From positions 73,211-137,210 of the forward strand of contig VXAA01000170.1 of the NCBI GenBank assembly GCA_013399115.1: 64,000 bases of DNA, given 5' to 3'. The notes under the pieces were generated by a model that had not been told where the DNA came from, searched no databases, and worked only from the letters and a program-made list of their open reading frames with translations. Below, in pieces: positions 50,401 through 62,375 of the stretch; position 1 is the first letter of the stretch; each line of letters opens with the position of its first letter. The position numbers were made by a program, and so were the translations under genes. Source of the stretch: Anseranas semipalmata (taxonomy: Eukaryota; Chordata; Aves; Anseriformes; Anseranatidae).

Positions 50401-53400
50401 ACATTTTTTGACTTTTGTGAAGAACTTGTACTGTTGGTTAAGCATTTTCATGGGGAAAAATAACTGAAGCAGTTTGAAAAATGAACCATCCCCAACAATA
50501 TATGCAGACAGAAGGGTTTCATGGGATATTGAATGCTGGAAATGGATATGTGTCTGAGAAAAATAAGATAACCATTGGGAAATTGAGACAAAAGGTAAGG
50601 ATGTATTTGGAATGAGTAATGGAAATATTCTGAGAAACCTTTTGGCCCAGAAAAGGTGTTTGGGATAGCAAACAAAGGAATTAGTGCCTTTTGGTTTGAT
50701 TTTTGCTTGGCTATGGGAGTTTATATATTCTTTATGAACCGATGTGATCACATCCAAAAACTGATTTCAACACACATTTCTGTTTTTCTTAACACTGATG
50801 TAGTCCCCAAATTTTGCATAACTCTGTGGGTAAATGAAAGGCAACAATATTAAAACCAACATCTGTATTCTTCTAGCTGCAGTAGAAGATAAGCCTCATA
50901 TGATACTAACATACGCAAAAAGAGATGCTGCTATAAAATATTAAAAGGATCATGTGAATGGCTGAGGTTTTACTAAATCCTCATTCCCTTTTCACAGAAT
51001 TCAGATGCCTTCAGTGAAAGCTGACTGTACTGAGCATTTTCAGTATGTTGGCTTGAGTCTCAGACATTATCTCTGATTTAGATATCGTACCTTCTGTCCC
51101 AAAAGCCCTTCTCCAGGAGGGCCTCGTGGTCCTGGCATTCCTTGAATTCCTTGTTCCCCCTAATGATAATCCAGGTTAGTGATATTAACCCTTCGTAGTT
51201 ATTCATCATGCATTAATTTTAAATGTTCAAAGAGAAAGTGTTTCAACTGCATTTTAACAACTGTCTTCAGCAGTATGTCTACTCTAAAGATACAATATTT
51301 GAAAACTGCATGATCATTATCTGTTCTGATTCTCCTATTCTCTTTTTCCATCCCATTTTATTCCTTCTCATTCCCCTGTTCTTTCTTCTGCCTTTTGAGT
51401 CTGTCTCATCTGATATATGTTTCACGTAAAAGTGCAAAATACAGGGGAAATGAAACATTACACAGAGATTCAGGGTGGAGAATGTTTCTCTACCACAGGT
51501 GGTAATTCATATAACTCCTTCAAGCTGCCTCCGTGAGCATGAAAGACTGGAGAAGAGGGAGTAGTATTTTGCATTTTGGTTCATTTTGTGAGGCTATCTT
51601 TCCCTCACAAAAGATGCCTCTGCTTTTTCCTCCCTCAGTCCACACACCCTTGGGCTTGTTGTTTATAGCAGTAGAAACAAAACATGCTTTGTAAGTGCTT
51701 ATATTACCTTTCTTGTTGTCCCACCTCAGCTCTCTTGTCGTATAAGACGTAACAATGTGCAGTCTGTTTCTTGATTCCTTAATACTGTGATGGTCAGATT
51801 GAAAACTCAGCACAGGTTAAATAATGAAGGCACAGAGTCATCTTACCTTAATTCCTTGAATGCCTTCACCAGGAGGTCCCAAAGAGCCAGGTGGCCCTGG
51901 ACGTCCTATGGCTCCCTAGAGAGAAACCCTGCATGTGTTAAATACAATATTCATAATAAAAATGCACAATAAGCTGTTGTAACACCATGTAATTTCCTGT
52001 CAGTCCTCTGCCACATCAGTTTATAAGTAGTGAGGATAAGATTGCTCTGGCTGATAAATATTTTTTTATACTTTATCAGATTATTTAAATCCAGTTGATA
52101 CTTCAGAGGAGTCACTCAGGACTTCCTGGTCAGTGAACATGAGTCACCTTGCTGATAGAGATGAACACTGCACTGAAGGATCGATTGTATTGGTGGGACA
52201 TTGGGGACTGAATTAAGATTTAAGAGAGGATTATTATTTCCTAAATGATGTGGTATCTTTTATCTCCACTAAGCTTACACAGCCAGACCTGTAGACAGAC
52301 ACACTAATGTGGCATTGCAAATAATCTCTTGTTGCTAATTTATCAGGTCATTTTTAAATGAACTCTACGAAAGTGTTAGAATGGCTTACTTTTGGTCCTG
52401 GCAGGCCTTCTCCTGGGGGACCTGGGAGACCGATTGGTCCTCTACTACCGGGATCACCCTGAAAATTGATACTTTAAAAAATAAGTAGTGAATACCAACG
52501 TTTGATTTCTAGAATTCTCAGCATTTGTTTTACTCAAATGGGACAAAGAGAGAATTGCTGAACAGCACAGTGCGAGTCTAAACAGTGCTAAACCATGAAT
52601 ACTGCAGGCAGGACAAGAAAGATATTGGGGTTTAACAGTGGTCTAAACATATTCAGGACATGTACAGTCAGTTAGGCAATAGTTACAGAGGAACTGCAAT
52701 TCCCATATGGTAAAATGAACTCTAGTTCCTCCAAGCCAACAAAAATCTTTTTGCTTTCTTGCCTGTCGGAGTTGAACCAGACTCAATGTTCACATTGGCA
52801 CTGCTCTAGCATATTTTTCCTATCAGTGCCTTCAGACATCTAGGAGTTTGAGGAGAGTGGAAACAAAGATGTATGTCCTTTTAAGAGACATGAGACACGT
52901 TTAAATAGCTGCAGTCAATCTATCAATTGCCTGTATAATTCAAATAATCCTGCAGTCAGCATCAAGATGAGTTCTGAACTGAAGCTTGAAGGTCTGCTAT
53001 GGAGTCTACCTTTTATATACTGACAAATTAAAGCTGGATGAAAAAGATATTCTGACTGTGACCTGTGGGTAGGAACTATGTCTGCGTGGAGTATGTACAT
53101 GCATTTACTTTTGTTAGACGTTAAGGTCTGTACCTTAGGTCCTGGTAGTCCAACTCCATCAGGGCCTTGTTCACCAGGAATCCCAGGAAGACCTGGCAGG
53201 CCCTGAAATTATATGCGCAGACAGAATATTAATTTAACTTAAAGCTATGTTGACTACATGCTTTTGTTAACATTAATATGGCTAGTATCTTGAATACATT
53301 GTCTCTTAGTGGGGTCACTGTGGTCTATAACTGGTTCCACTCTGATAAGCCCGAAGTTGTGTCAGGGGCATTTGTATGTGTGTTCTGCCTCATGCAGGAG

Positions 53401-56400
53401 ACTTGCATGTGTTTGAAGACAGAGGACTCTGATCCAGAGAGGCAGGCGCAAAAGGAGTTCTAGCATTGCATTGCACAAAAATGTCAGGAAGCACTGTAAA
53501 TGCTTCAGATTTCAGTTTCCACTTTGACATTCATTAATTTTTATTCCTCAGTGTGTGTATGCACTTTTACAGTTATCTTTAGCACAGATAAAAGTTAGTA
53601 TATCACCAAACTCCCCTGACGCTAGGCAGTAATCCTCCTGGGACTTTGTCACTTCACAGGCATGAAACTGCCAGGGCTGATGGAACAGACTATGTGAGGC
53701 CAGTGCTGCAAACACATGCAAGCAGAGGGGGAGGAACAGAGAGCCTTTTCTCTTTGTATCCTTTTTGCAGGGATTGGTCATATCTACCAGTTCAGACTTC
53801 TGTAAAGGGCTGTAAAGCAGATCAACCGATTCTTTGCCCCATCCTCAGCAGCCCATTGAATAGAACTGAGGACTGTTCGGTGTTCTGACTGTGGCCAGTA
53901 GTTGCTTTTTCAGTGGTTCTGGAAGATAATGTTGCCCAGAGTACACAGCTATTCAGCTGGGCTATATTCTCCTGTTTGGGGTTAAAATCCTGGATGGCTG
54001 GGCAGAAGACAGTATTGTACATTAAAATATTGAGGGAACTGATTGAAACATCAGTGATACTATAAAAAACTCCGCTTGGAATGTGTTGCATTGTGTAATC
54101 AAGAGAAGTGGGGGACTTGTAAGGTCTTGGACTACTTCAGAAGATTTCTCTTTTCTTCCATGCTGAAATGCATTTCCATAGTTGAGGAGCCTGAAAGACG
54201 AACAAATCTTTCCTGGCATGTCAGCCATGGAGGCTTATCACTTTGGTGTATCTATTTGTTCCTGATTCACATTAAAAAAATTGTCTATAAACTTACAGGT
54301 GGACCAGGATAACCATCTCCTTTTGGCCCGAAGGGCCCGGGGGGTCCTGGAAGGCCTCGGTCACCCTGATGAAGGCAGGAAAAACAGATGAGATGACTGC
54401 CAATACAATTGCTAGCAGGAGATGTTCCATGAAACTGCAACATCTTTGGCGGGCATACTGTAAGTTGATTTTATCTATCTGCTCATGTATTTTACTATGT
54501 GTATGGTTATTGTAGGTTATTAATCCTGGATTAAAACTGGGATATTTAATAGCTCTGAGGATATACAGGACCTTTCACTTCTAAGTCAGTAATTTAAATC
54601 TTTTTTGAGAGCTCAGTCTGCTGTTATTATGACATATGTAAGAGGGAATGGCTTCAGTAACATTCCCCATATTTTTTTTATCGTGATTACTATTACTCCA
54701 GCTCTGGGGGCACAAGCCCATTTTGACAGACAGCCAAAAGTCTAGCATCGGAACTGAATTACTGAGTAGCTGTTTTAGGTAATGCTGACTGAAGATAGAT
54801 GAACTGCTGCAGAGCACCGGGAAAGTTCTGTATTGCCTCTGCACATGCTTTATTCTCTGTGTGGTGAGAAAAAGGACTCCAGGCTGGGTACACCGGCAAT
54901 TTGTGTGGTCAATTCAAAAATGTTTTCTGTCGCAACGTTCCTGCCTGCTTTTGTTGTTCCAGAATTGTATTTTCCTATACTGCTGTGAAACCTCATTAAA
55001 GCTATTGAGTATAACAGGAGCTTGTTATCAGAGATGCACTGTTAAGCTCCTTTCATGGGTCCAGATAGCTGGAGTATCTCAGATACACAGATTTACCAGG
55101 AAAATTAAGAGGACTTAAACCCTCCCAGCAGTACTGGAAGGTGCAGTGAGTTGCTCTGAGTTACAACTGAATGGATGATCTGGATGGATGACTGTGTTTG
55201 TCCCAGCAGCTGCCTAAAATATGGGCATGCATAACAATGCCAAGAAAAGGCCCGTGCAGAAATTATTAAAAAAAGTGAAACCGTGAAAGGTTTTACCTTG
55301 TATAGCTTAGTGCAGATATGTGTCTGAGAGTGAAGCAACAGTGAAAGCACTAATACTGATAGCAAAAAGTGAAGAACATAGTCACATATACCTGCTGAGT
55401 GTAACCTAAATGAAAGAGCTCTGAGGGCTTAAGATCAGTCAGGAAACAAGGGACAGGGACTATACTCAAGAGTATTGTCAAATTCACTAAGTCAAAGCCT
55501 GAGGAAGAGTTGAATCTAGCTAACACTGAGGCAATACTAGAGAAGTGCTAGAGAGGAGTCCTTAGAGATTAGCTACTCTTTCATGTTCTTCCACTGCCTA
55601 AGAAATCTCTTCTCACATAGCCAGTTTGGCCCATGTCCTGAGATCTTTTTGGAGTCTATGGATTACTCTGTGCCATACCTAGGAATGAAGCAATGTACCT
55701 AAAAAGGACCCTGGCTGAGAAAAATTAATTGTTTGACAGGTATGCTGTTGTTGTAAGCACGTAAATCAGGTGTTCTCTCTGTATTCACTCATAAATTAAA
55801 AAGCAGTCAATTTTTTCTTGGTCCTCTGCCATGTAAAAGCTTATGACATGGAGTCTGGAAGATTGACTGTCCATGATGGTCCAGCCCTGCAAATCCTTAT
55901 ACTGTGCCAGTGTAGCACAACGTACACAGTAAGAACTGTGGAACACTTTGCCATCCGAAGTGATTTGCTGTTGCTTCACTGAATCCTTCTTTTCCTGCCT
56001 TCTTTTACAGTTCTATCAAAAATTAGTTTATCAGTTTAGGAGCTACCTTTGCTCCAGGAAGCCCAAAACCTGGTTCTCCAATTGGTCCAGCAAGACCAGG
56101 TAACCCAATGTCACCCTGCAATGAAGAAAACATGTACCCTAGTTATGCATTTTATTAAATACCAATCATGGACTGTTCTTTTGGATTTTTGTTATACAAA
56201 CATATATATCAAATGTAATAGTTAATATATATATATATATATATATTTTTTTTTTTTGGCAGGCATTTGAGATAAACACCAAGAGCAGAAGAAAGAAAAG
56301 TATTTTGATACCAAAGCTGTCAAAGACAAAGAAATGAACATAGGTAGGCTATACCTCAAGCTGGCAAATAGTTAATGCCAGCTCATATTGGTAACTAGAA

Positions 56401-59400
56401 TGGATACAATCTATAACTGTTGATAGGAAATAAGAAGTTTCAGGTAACTTTCTAAGGCTGAAATTATTTACAGGAATAAGCATGGCCTATTTCATTGTTT
56501 TCACACTGTGTTTAAAAGCACTAGGAGTTGGAGTGAGGATGTTACCTTTGGTCCAGGCACAGCTCTTCCAGGAGGGCCTGGCATTCCAAGACGTCCTGGC
56601 ACACCAGGCTCTCCCTGCAGTGAAGGAAGGAGAGCAAAAACAATGGATTTTTCTGAAAGTAGCATGAGTATCTCTTAGAGAAAACACCTGTGTGGCAATT
56701 TATCATATTCCATTACAATTCTATTAGAAGTTTTAATATTTTATTGATATTCTATGTTAAGTGAAATCTAACCATTGAAGAACTCATAATTATTATAGTT
56801 CTGATTTCTCAATGGAAATGAGATTCCTCTCAGTCACTGAATAAATATATATTATTAGAAATCCTTTTCTTAGCGTCTTCTAGACTTGGTCCAGCACATC
56901 CAGCACTCAAGGCTTCCTGCCCAGCTGTGTAGGTGTACAAGAAAACGTGTATTTTTTTCTGTCAGAACAGATTTTTTAAATAGTCCTTTCAGTGTACTTT
57001 ATTACCCTTTTTATTTTTCTTCTTATGGAGCAATACTATTGTGTGAATTAATAACATAAGACTTAATAAGAAGCTGGAGGAGAAACCTGGAGTAGCCTTT
57101 CTCTCAGTGAGTAGTGAGAATTCAAACTCCAAATCCCTAAAAGAATAGCATCCATGACTCTGATCAATTTAAGCGAAAATAAAATCCTGGTACATGTGTA
57201 TCTGCCAGACACCATATTGTCTTCCCAAATATTTCAGCATAAAAATGCTAGTATTAGTATTCCATAACTTTTTCCAAGCCATTGGGGAAGCAATATGGTG
57301 AATGTAAAGTTTTTTTTAAAATGCTTCTAGATGTTTATAGCGATTGTGGTGTATCTTGCTAAGGGAAACCTTAGCTGAACATTTTTTTTTGGTAGTTTTA
57401 AAGAAGCAAGTTGTTCATTCCAGACAAGTTGTTTCTGAGATCTACAACAAAGCACAGTTTTGCGGGGCTATTTTACACAAATAACATGATAATGAACGTA
57501 CTTTAGCTCCTGCAGGCCCAGGCACTCCTGTTGGTCCTGTTAAGCCACGTATTCCTCTCTGACCTTGATCTCCCTACAGAAACAGAGAAGACATGTCACA
57601 TGTACCAAAATATTAAGAATGTGTTACCTGAAATTAATTGTAAATATCAGTGAAAGATAGTGAAGTTCTATGTTGTAGCTGGTGCACATGCTGGTGCATG
57701 TGAGCTGTTCCTATTGCCTTCGTTGGCAAGTCAGTTAATTCTGCGCAATAACTGTCCAGTTTTGGATTTGTAAAGTTAAAACTAAATAGATTTCAGTTGA
57801 AATTAAATTAACTGAGTTGCCAGTGAAAGAATAAGACCCAAAAGGAGTCTTAAAGATTGCATCCTTGCAGCTGAAAAATCGGGTTAATTACGTGAAAAAA
57901 AATACTATTTAAGAGAAATAATCAAAACATTCCAGCTTCTTGCAATTTTGATACTTAATACGTTTATTTCTCTTCTCTTGTGACATTTAATGTCTGTATG
58001 TCTTGTCTAATGTCTTGAACAACAACTCCAGCAAGTTCCAGTGTCTTTATTTCACAGGATAAAGACGGTGACGTGAGAAACTATAACTACTTCTCCATCA
58101 GTGAATCAGTACAGAAGACCAGTACAAGAGCCAGAACCCAAAAGATTGACTCAGTTATTCCTACTAAGGGAAGCAGTAGTCCCAGCAAAAGATTGACCTC
58201 TTTGTGAACTTCCTGGACCAGACACTATCATAGGTACTGGGCATTGTGAGCCACTGAACTGTTGTACTGTCATTTCAAAAAATTTTTATGAAACAGATGT
58301 CTGGGATGGTCTTTTATTAACTTCACTGTTTAAAAAGTTGCTGTTTTAGGCTGAAACAAACTCTGCAGCTAGCCACTTGTACGCTCATTAGCCTATTTCT
58401 TGAGATGTATTTTTTTCATGACTTGCATTAAACCAAAAAAGAGAAGACTTTGACAAACAGATTCGTGGGACATTACCATCTTGAATGTCACCTTTAGTAA
58501 GACATTCTCACCTTCTCCCCCTGTATTCCAACCCCTGGAGCACCTTCAGGACCTCTAAGACCAGGTAATCCTGGTTCACCCTGGAATGAAGACAATCAAA
58601 GCACTATTTCAGAGAACTGTATAGACATGGTGCAAGATCAACTCTATATGCACTTGAATAAGCTCATTAAAATCATAGACTTTTTAAAGTTGATGGCAAA
58701 ATTCCCACTGATGTCAGTGGGCCCAGGATTTTCTTCCCATATTCAGAAGCAATCATTGTAAAACTCTGGGTGGAATGCGTGAAGTAGCATGTTTCCTAAG
58801 TAACGGCTGAACAATCTGAGTACATAATCTTTAAATATATGGGGTTTCTCATTCTAGGAAAATACCATTATCAGAAGGCTATGAAGGGTTGCCTGTAGCC
58901 ATTGTAGTGGTCTTCCTTCTGAGTTGAAGGGAATTTGGTGGATTAAAAAAAGCCAACACCTGTAAACAAGATAACAGACAACCACCACCACCACCACCCC
59001 CCCCAAAAAAAAGAAAAAGAAAAAGAAAAGGTTTACCTAAAAATGTATGTTTGAACGAGAATTTTTTTACCAAAAATGTGCTACTTTTCCCCTTGTCCAT
59101 GAACACCCCCTCTTCTCTCCTCTCCTCTAGGTTTGGATATCAGCACAGGGTGAACAGTAGGAATGCTTGAAGGGAAGCAAGCAGGCTGCAGAGAGAGATG
59201 AACCAACCTTTTGTCCAGGCGCTCCATCCTCTCCTGGAAGGCCAGGCAGACCTGCCAGTCCTGAAAGGCCTGGCTCACCCTGACATCAATAAAAAGTAAG
59301 TCTTCGTATTAAATGCAGACTTGGTACTATTCTTTCTCTGAATCAAGGAAATTTATTTTAAAAAGGCTACTGTATGTATATTTATAGCAAACATTTATGC

Positions 59401-62375
59401 ATACGAACCCAAATCTTGCATTTTTTAATAGACAACTCCCATGTATTACTAAAAAGGGAAGAAATATGTCTGATTGTTCAAACTGTGCATTTTATCTATA
59501 CAAAGAATATTATTAGCTGTTAATGCTCCAGTTCATTCTTAAAAAATAATAATGTAATCATTTCATTAAGTGGTAGCATTAAAAGTAAGTAATAGGTAGA
59601 CCTGACTGTGACATGATGATGGGCATTTTGCTAGTCAATATCAGTGCAAATCCATTAATACCATTGGCCTATTCATGTAAGGTTCAAAATCCTGACCCAG
59701 TTTTAGATGAAATGGGGTCATTTGGGATCAAATGGGTTCACTCAGTATTACCATATTTTGTGAAATTGAATCAAAAAGTTAAGCAGTTTATTTCTTTTTC
59801 CAACCCCCATCCCAAGTCCCTAAGTAACAAAGAAAAGAGCAAACCCAGGAGAGACCTTTGCCTTTCTACTGTCATGGAAGTGCTTTTTCATGTACTCCCC
59901 TATTTTATGTTAATCTGGCTGTGTAGTAGCACAGCTTGCTTCCCATACAAAGGTGTGAGGGTGTAGCTGTGGCTCCGTTTACACCCTATCATTCTGTGTG
60001 AAGAGGGAAGGAACAGTAGAATAACCATGGTTCTGTGCTTTTTTTCAGCAGCTCAGATTATAGTTTAGCTTATGCTGGGGATTGCCAGTTCTGACAGCTG
60101 TTTAATATTTTGGATCATTGTCTGGACAGAGCTGTAGGTGAGGTGTATGCCACACTGACCTGAGCAAGGGCCAGGCACAGGGAAAGTTTCAGTCACAATA
60201 AATCTTCCTCCTTTTGTACAGAACTGGCGTATTTCAAATGTTTCAATTTCTGGAGGTTACTGAAAGTCTGTGCTGAAAATTGTAAAGACTAAAAACCTAA
60301 AGTTTATTTCTAAACCTATTTTTAAGTGCCTACAGAAAGGACACTCAAGAAACACAAATTTTCAAATCCAAATAAATAAAGAAATAAAAGAATCCCTCTG
60401 TTAACAATGTACCTTAGAACCAGGTTCTCCAACACCTCTTTCTCCTGGCACTCCAGTCTCTCCTGGCAAACCTTGTTCACCCTTAAGTAGAAATTGTTAT
60501 TAAGAGCTTTGTCATGGAAAAATACAAAAGCAGATTCTTGGTTATATTTAAAGAAAGATTAGTGTGATATTACCTTTAGTATAATGTGTTAAACCCTTGG
60601 TAACAAAGATTGAGAATCTCCAGGTCCCTAAGCACGTTTTGAGCTGTCACCAAAAAGTTGGTGGAAATGATTAATGTTGTAAATCTATGATTATATGTTC
60701 CCATGAATGTTACCCACCAGCATTTCAGCAGCATAGCTAACCTTCACAAACAGTTTGCAGTTCTCTTTCTTTGTACCAGTAGTAAAGCATGTCCTTGTGT
60801 AATCACTTCAAATGTAAGAGGTGATCCCCGATGCTCCAAAATACTTTACCTTGTGTGGACCTTTGACCCACTGACACCTCTAGCTCCTTTATATTGTTCT
60901 TTAATAGCCTTCAGGCACTTAGAACTTTATCTGACACCTTTTTTCAGAAAATCACTTTAAATCTCCATACCAAACACTTGAAGGTTGACTTCTTTCATTA
61001 ACAGTTCTGGATTGTGCAAATCAGTCAAGGCTAAATTATTGTGACAGTTTTCCTTCGTCAGTGGTAATCTTCATTATACCTTGGACCATTCTTAACTGCT
61101 AGTTACAGTAAATTCACTAAGTCAGGTGAGGCAACAGGCCACAGAATTAACAAGGAAGGCAGCCAATCTGTAAGCTATATATGTATTTTTCTGGAATAGA
61201 AACAGTGCTCTGAGAATAAAAGATGCTCTTGAAATTTTGGTATTTTGTATATTTGGTATATTATGTCAAGTGCAAATACTTTTTGGAATTGATTTACTGC
61301 ACCTGCACATGACATGATGAAGCGGCAAGTCCAACGCAGACCACCCTTACTGTGGAAAAATACCAGAAAAAGTGCAGTTCACTGTCTGATATGTGGTACC
61401 TCAAAAGGTTCTGTGGTGTGCCATGCCAAAACCTAAATAGAAAGCTATGCCATAGGTTTATCAAGGCTTTTCAGTGGAGTGGGATCTGCTCTACAGTTTA
61501 ATAATGTTAATAAAGAAAATAATTTCCTGCAGTAAGTCAGTTTGTAGATTGGTGTTCAGCACTTTAACAAGCATAAGCGTAGAGACAGACAATTTCTTGA
61601 TCAGAAACAGTAAAAACAGCACAGGACCTTTTACTTCAGAAAATTCTCTAACCTTTGGTCCAGGTAGTCCCTGTCCTGGTAGCCCTCTAGAGCCAGGTGG
61701 TCCTTTTGGGCCCTCCACTCCCTGAAAATATTACCCGATTAATTATTAAAAATAAAGTATATTCTGTTACTAGACATTTAACTGTGGGGTGAGGGGGAAG
61801 TGAAAACCATACCTTCTCTCCTTGAATTCCAATTCCAGGTAATCCTATTGGCCCAGGTAAACCAGGAGGACCAAATTCACCCTGGCAAAGGAAGTGCAGT
61901 TGATTAGTTGTGTAAAAATACAGAAACAATCTAGGATAGCTCCTGTGCTAGTATATGTTGACTTAACCACTCCTTAAGTCAATGAAGCTGGGGATCTGAC
62001 CTTGCATCTTTCATATATGCATTTATTCCCTGCTGGTTCTGTTGTTGCAAACAAGTGCTAGTCTATTTTTCCCATTCTAAACCTTAACTTTCCACGGAAT
62101 CAGATGATTTTTGTAGCGTTTCCTATTCTAATATGAGGAGAAATAGATCGGGAGAATTTATTGGGCATAAATCTCTACAAAATACCTTATTGTCTAGGGG
62201 CTTTTGTGGGTGCCTTGCCTCATTACACCTTTTATAGTGAATATCAACCCTGTATTATGTAGATTTATTGTCACTTTGCTAATCCCCTGCTGTATTTACT
62301 GCTTACCTTTTCACCTTTCATGCTAATACCTGGAAGCCCACGAGGGCCTTTTGGTCCATCAAAACCACGGTCTCC
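44499..62375 (-). CDS. COL28A1-like: Collagen XXVIII alpha chain-like gene, 3' part (partial)
   Basis: This is a secreted extracellular-matrix collagen of the VWA-collagen-VWA-Kunitz type, the layout of COL28A1. Exons in the window, minus strand: 62307-62375, 61813-61881, 61653-61721, 60413-60481, 59208-59279, 58512-58580, 57502-57573, 56546-56614, 56047-56115, 54297-54365, 53134-53202, 52390-52458, 51847-51915, 51091-51159, 50265-50345, 49584-49619, 48440-48476, 47759-48316, 46874-47115, 46200-46275, 46032-46109, 44913-45101, 44499-44506. All have GT-AG sites and compatible phases, giving 758 residues. The first 16 encode Gly-X-Y repeats (363 residues). The signal peptide, first VWA domain and start of the triple helix should lie beyond 64000. 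Human COL28A1 is on chromosome 7p, not beside BBS5, so this is probably a paralogue (COL28A2-type; inference). The tiny last coding exon (Glu-Thr-stop) is the least certain. Confidence 0.9.
44913..45101 (-). CDS. COL28A1-like: Kunitz (BPTI-like) domain exon of the collagen gene
   Basis: One 189-base exon encodes a full Kunitz domain with the six cysteines in standard order: LRC, GPC, NAC, GGC, DEC, KAC. The conserved WYYD, FWYGGC and NRFESEDEC signatures are present. At the reactive loop the residue after the second Cys (P1 in typical inhibitors) is Arg (GPCRVY), where human COL28A1 has Gly (recalled). A basic P1 is compatible with trypsin-like protease binding, but no activity can be claimed. 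The exon is phase 1-1, the usual Kunitz cassette phase. Confidence 0.95.
46032..47115 (-). CDS. COL28A1-like: Low-complexity linker exons between VWA and Kunitz
   Basis: Three exons (46874-47115, 46200-46275, 46032-46109) encode about 132 residues rich in Ser, Asn, Pro and Thr, with a stretch of five consecutive Ser (VSSSSSYY). No domain is recognised. A similar unstructured acidic/Ser-Pro-Thr linker sits in this place in human COL28A1, with little sequence similarity. The exons are supported by splice sites and by phases that connect the VWA and Kunitz exons exactly. Confidence 0.8.
47759..48316 (-). CDS. COL28A1-like: C-terminal von Willebrand A domain exon
   Basis: A single 558-base exon encodes the VWA domain that follows the triple helix. 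The metal-ion (MIDAS) residues are intact: DSSES (DxSxS) after LVFVI, the Thr in GEGTYTGTA, and the Asp in VLTDGQAD. Such domains mediate protein binding in matrix collagens and matrilins. The exon start encodes CGIKCKE; with Cys in the previous short exon (48440-48476, REDIIKLIKEIC) these could form inter-chain disulfides. The frame stays open past the donor at 47758, but the joined reading (LPALESKLV) matches the family better than read-through. Confidence 0.95.
49584..62375 (-). CDS. COL28A1-like: Triple-helix block: 16 Gly-X-Y exons with regular interruptions
   Basis: Sixteen exons, all starting with a full Gly codon. Twelve are 69 bases (23 codons), two are 72 (59208-59279, 57502-57573), one is 81 (50265-50345) and one 36 (49584-49619). 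Each 69-base exon has five perfect triplets, then an interruption, then more triplets, usually ending in Lys. The 72-, 81- and 36-base exons are uninterrupted. Collagen XXVIII is known for many short imperfections. Confidence 0.93.
56224..56247. repeat. (TA)n microsatellite followed by poly-T
   Basis: About 12 TA units and then a T run, in an intron of the collagen gene. Confidence 0.9.
58981..58998. repeat. (CCA)n microsatellite
   Basis: Six CCA/ACC units lead into a C run and an A-rich tract, in an intron of the collagen gene. Confidence 0.9.
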
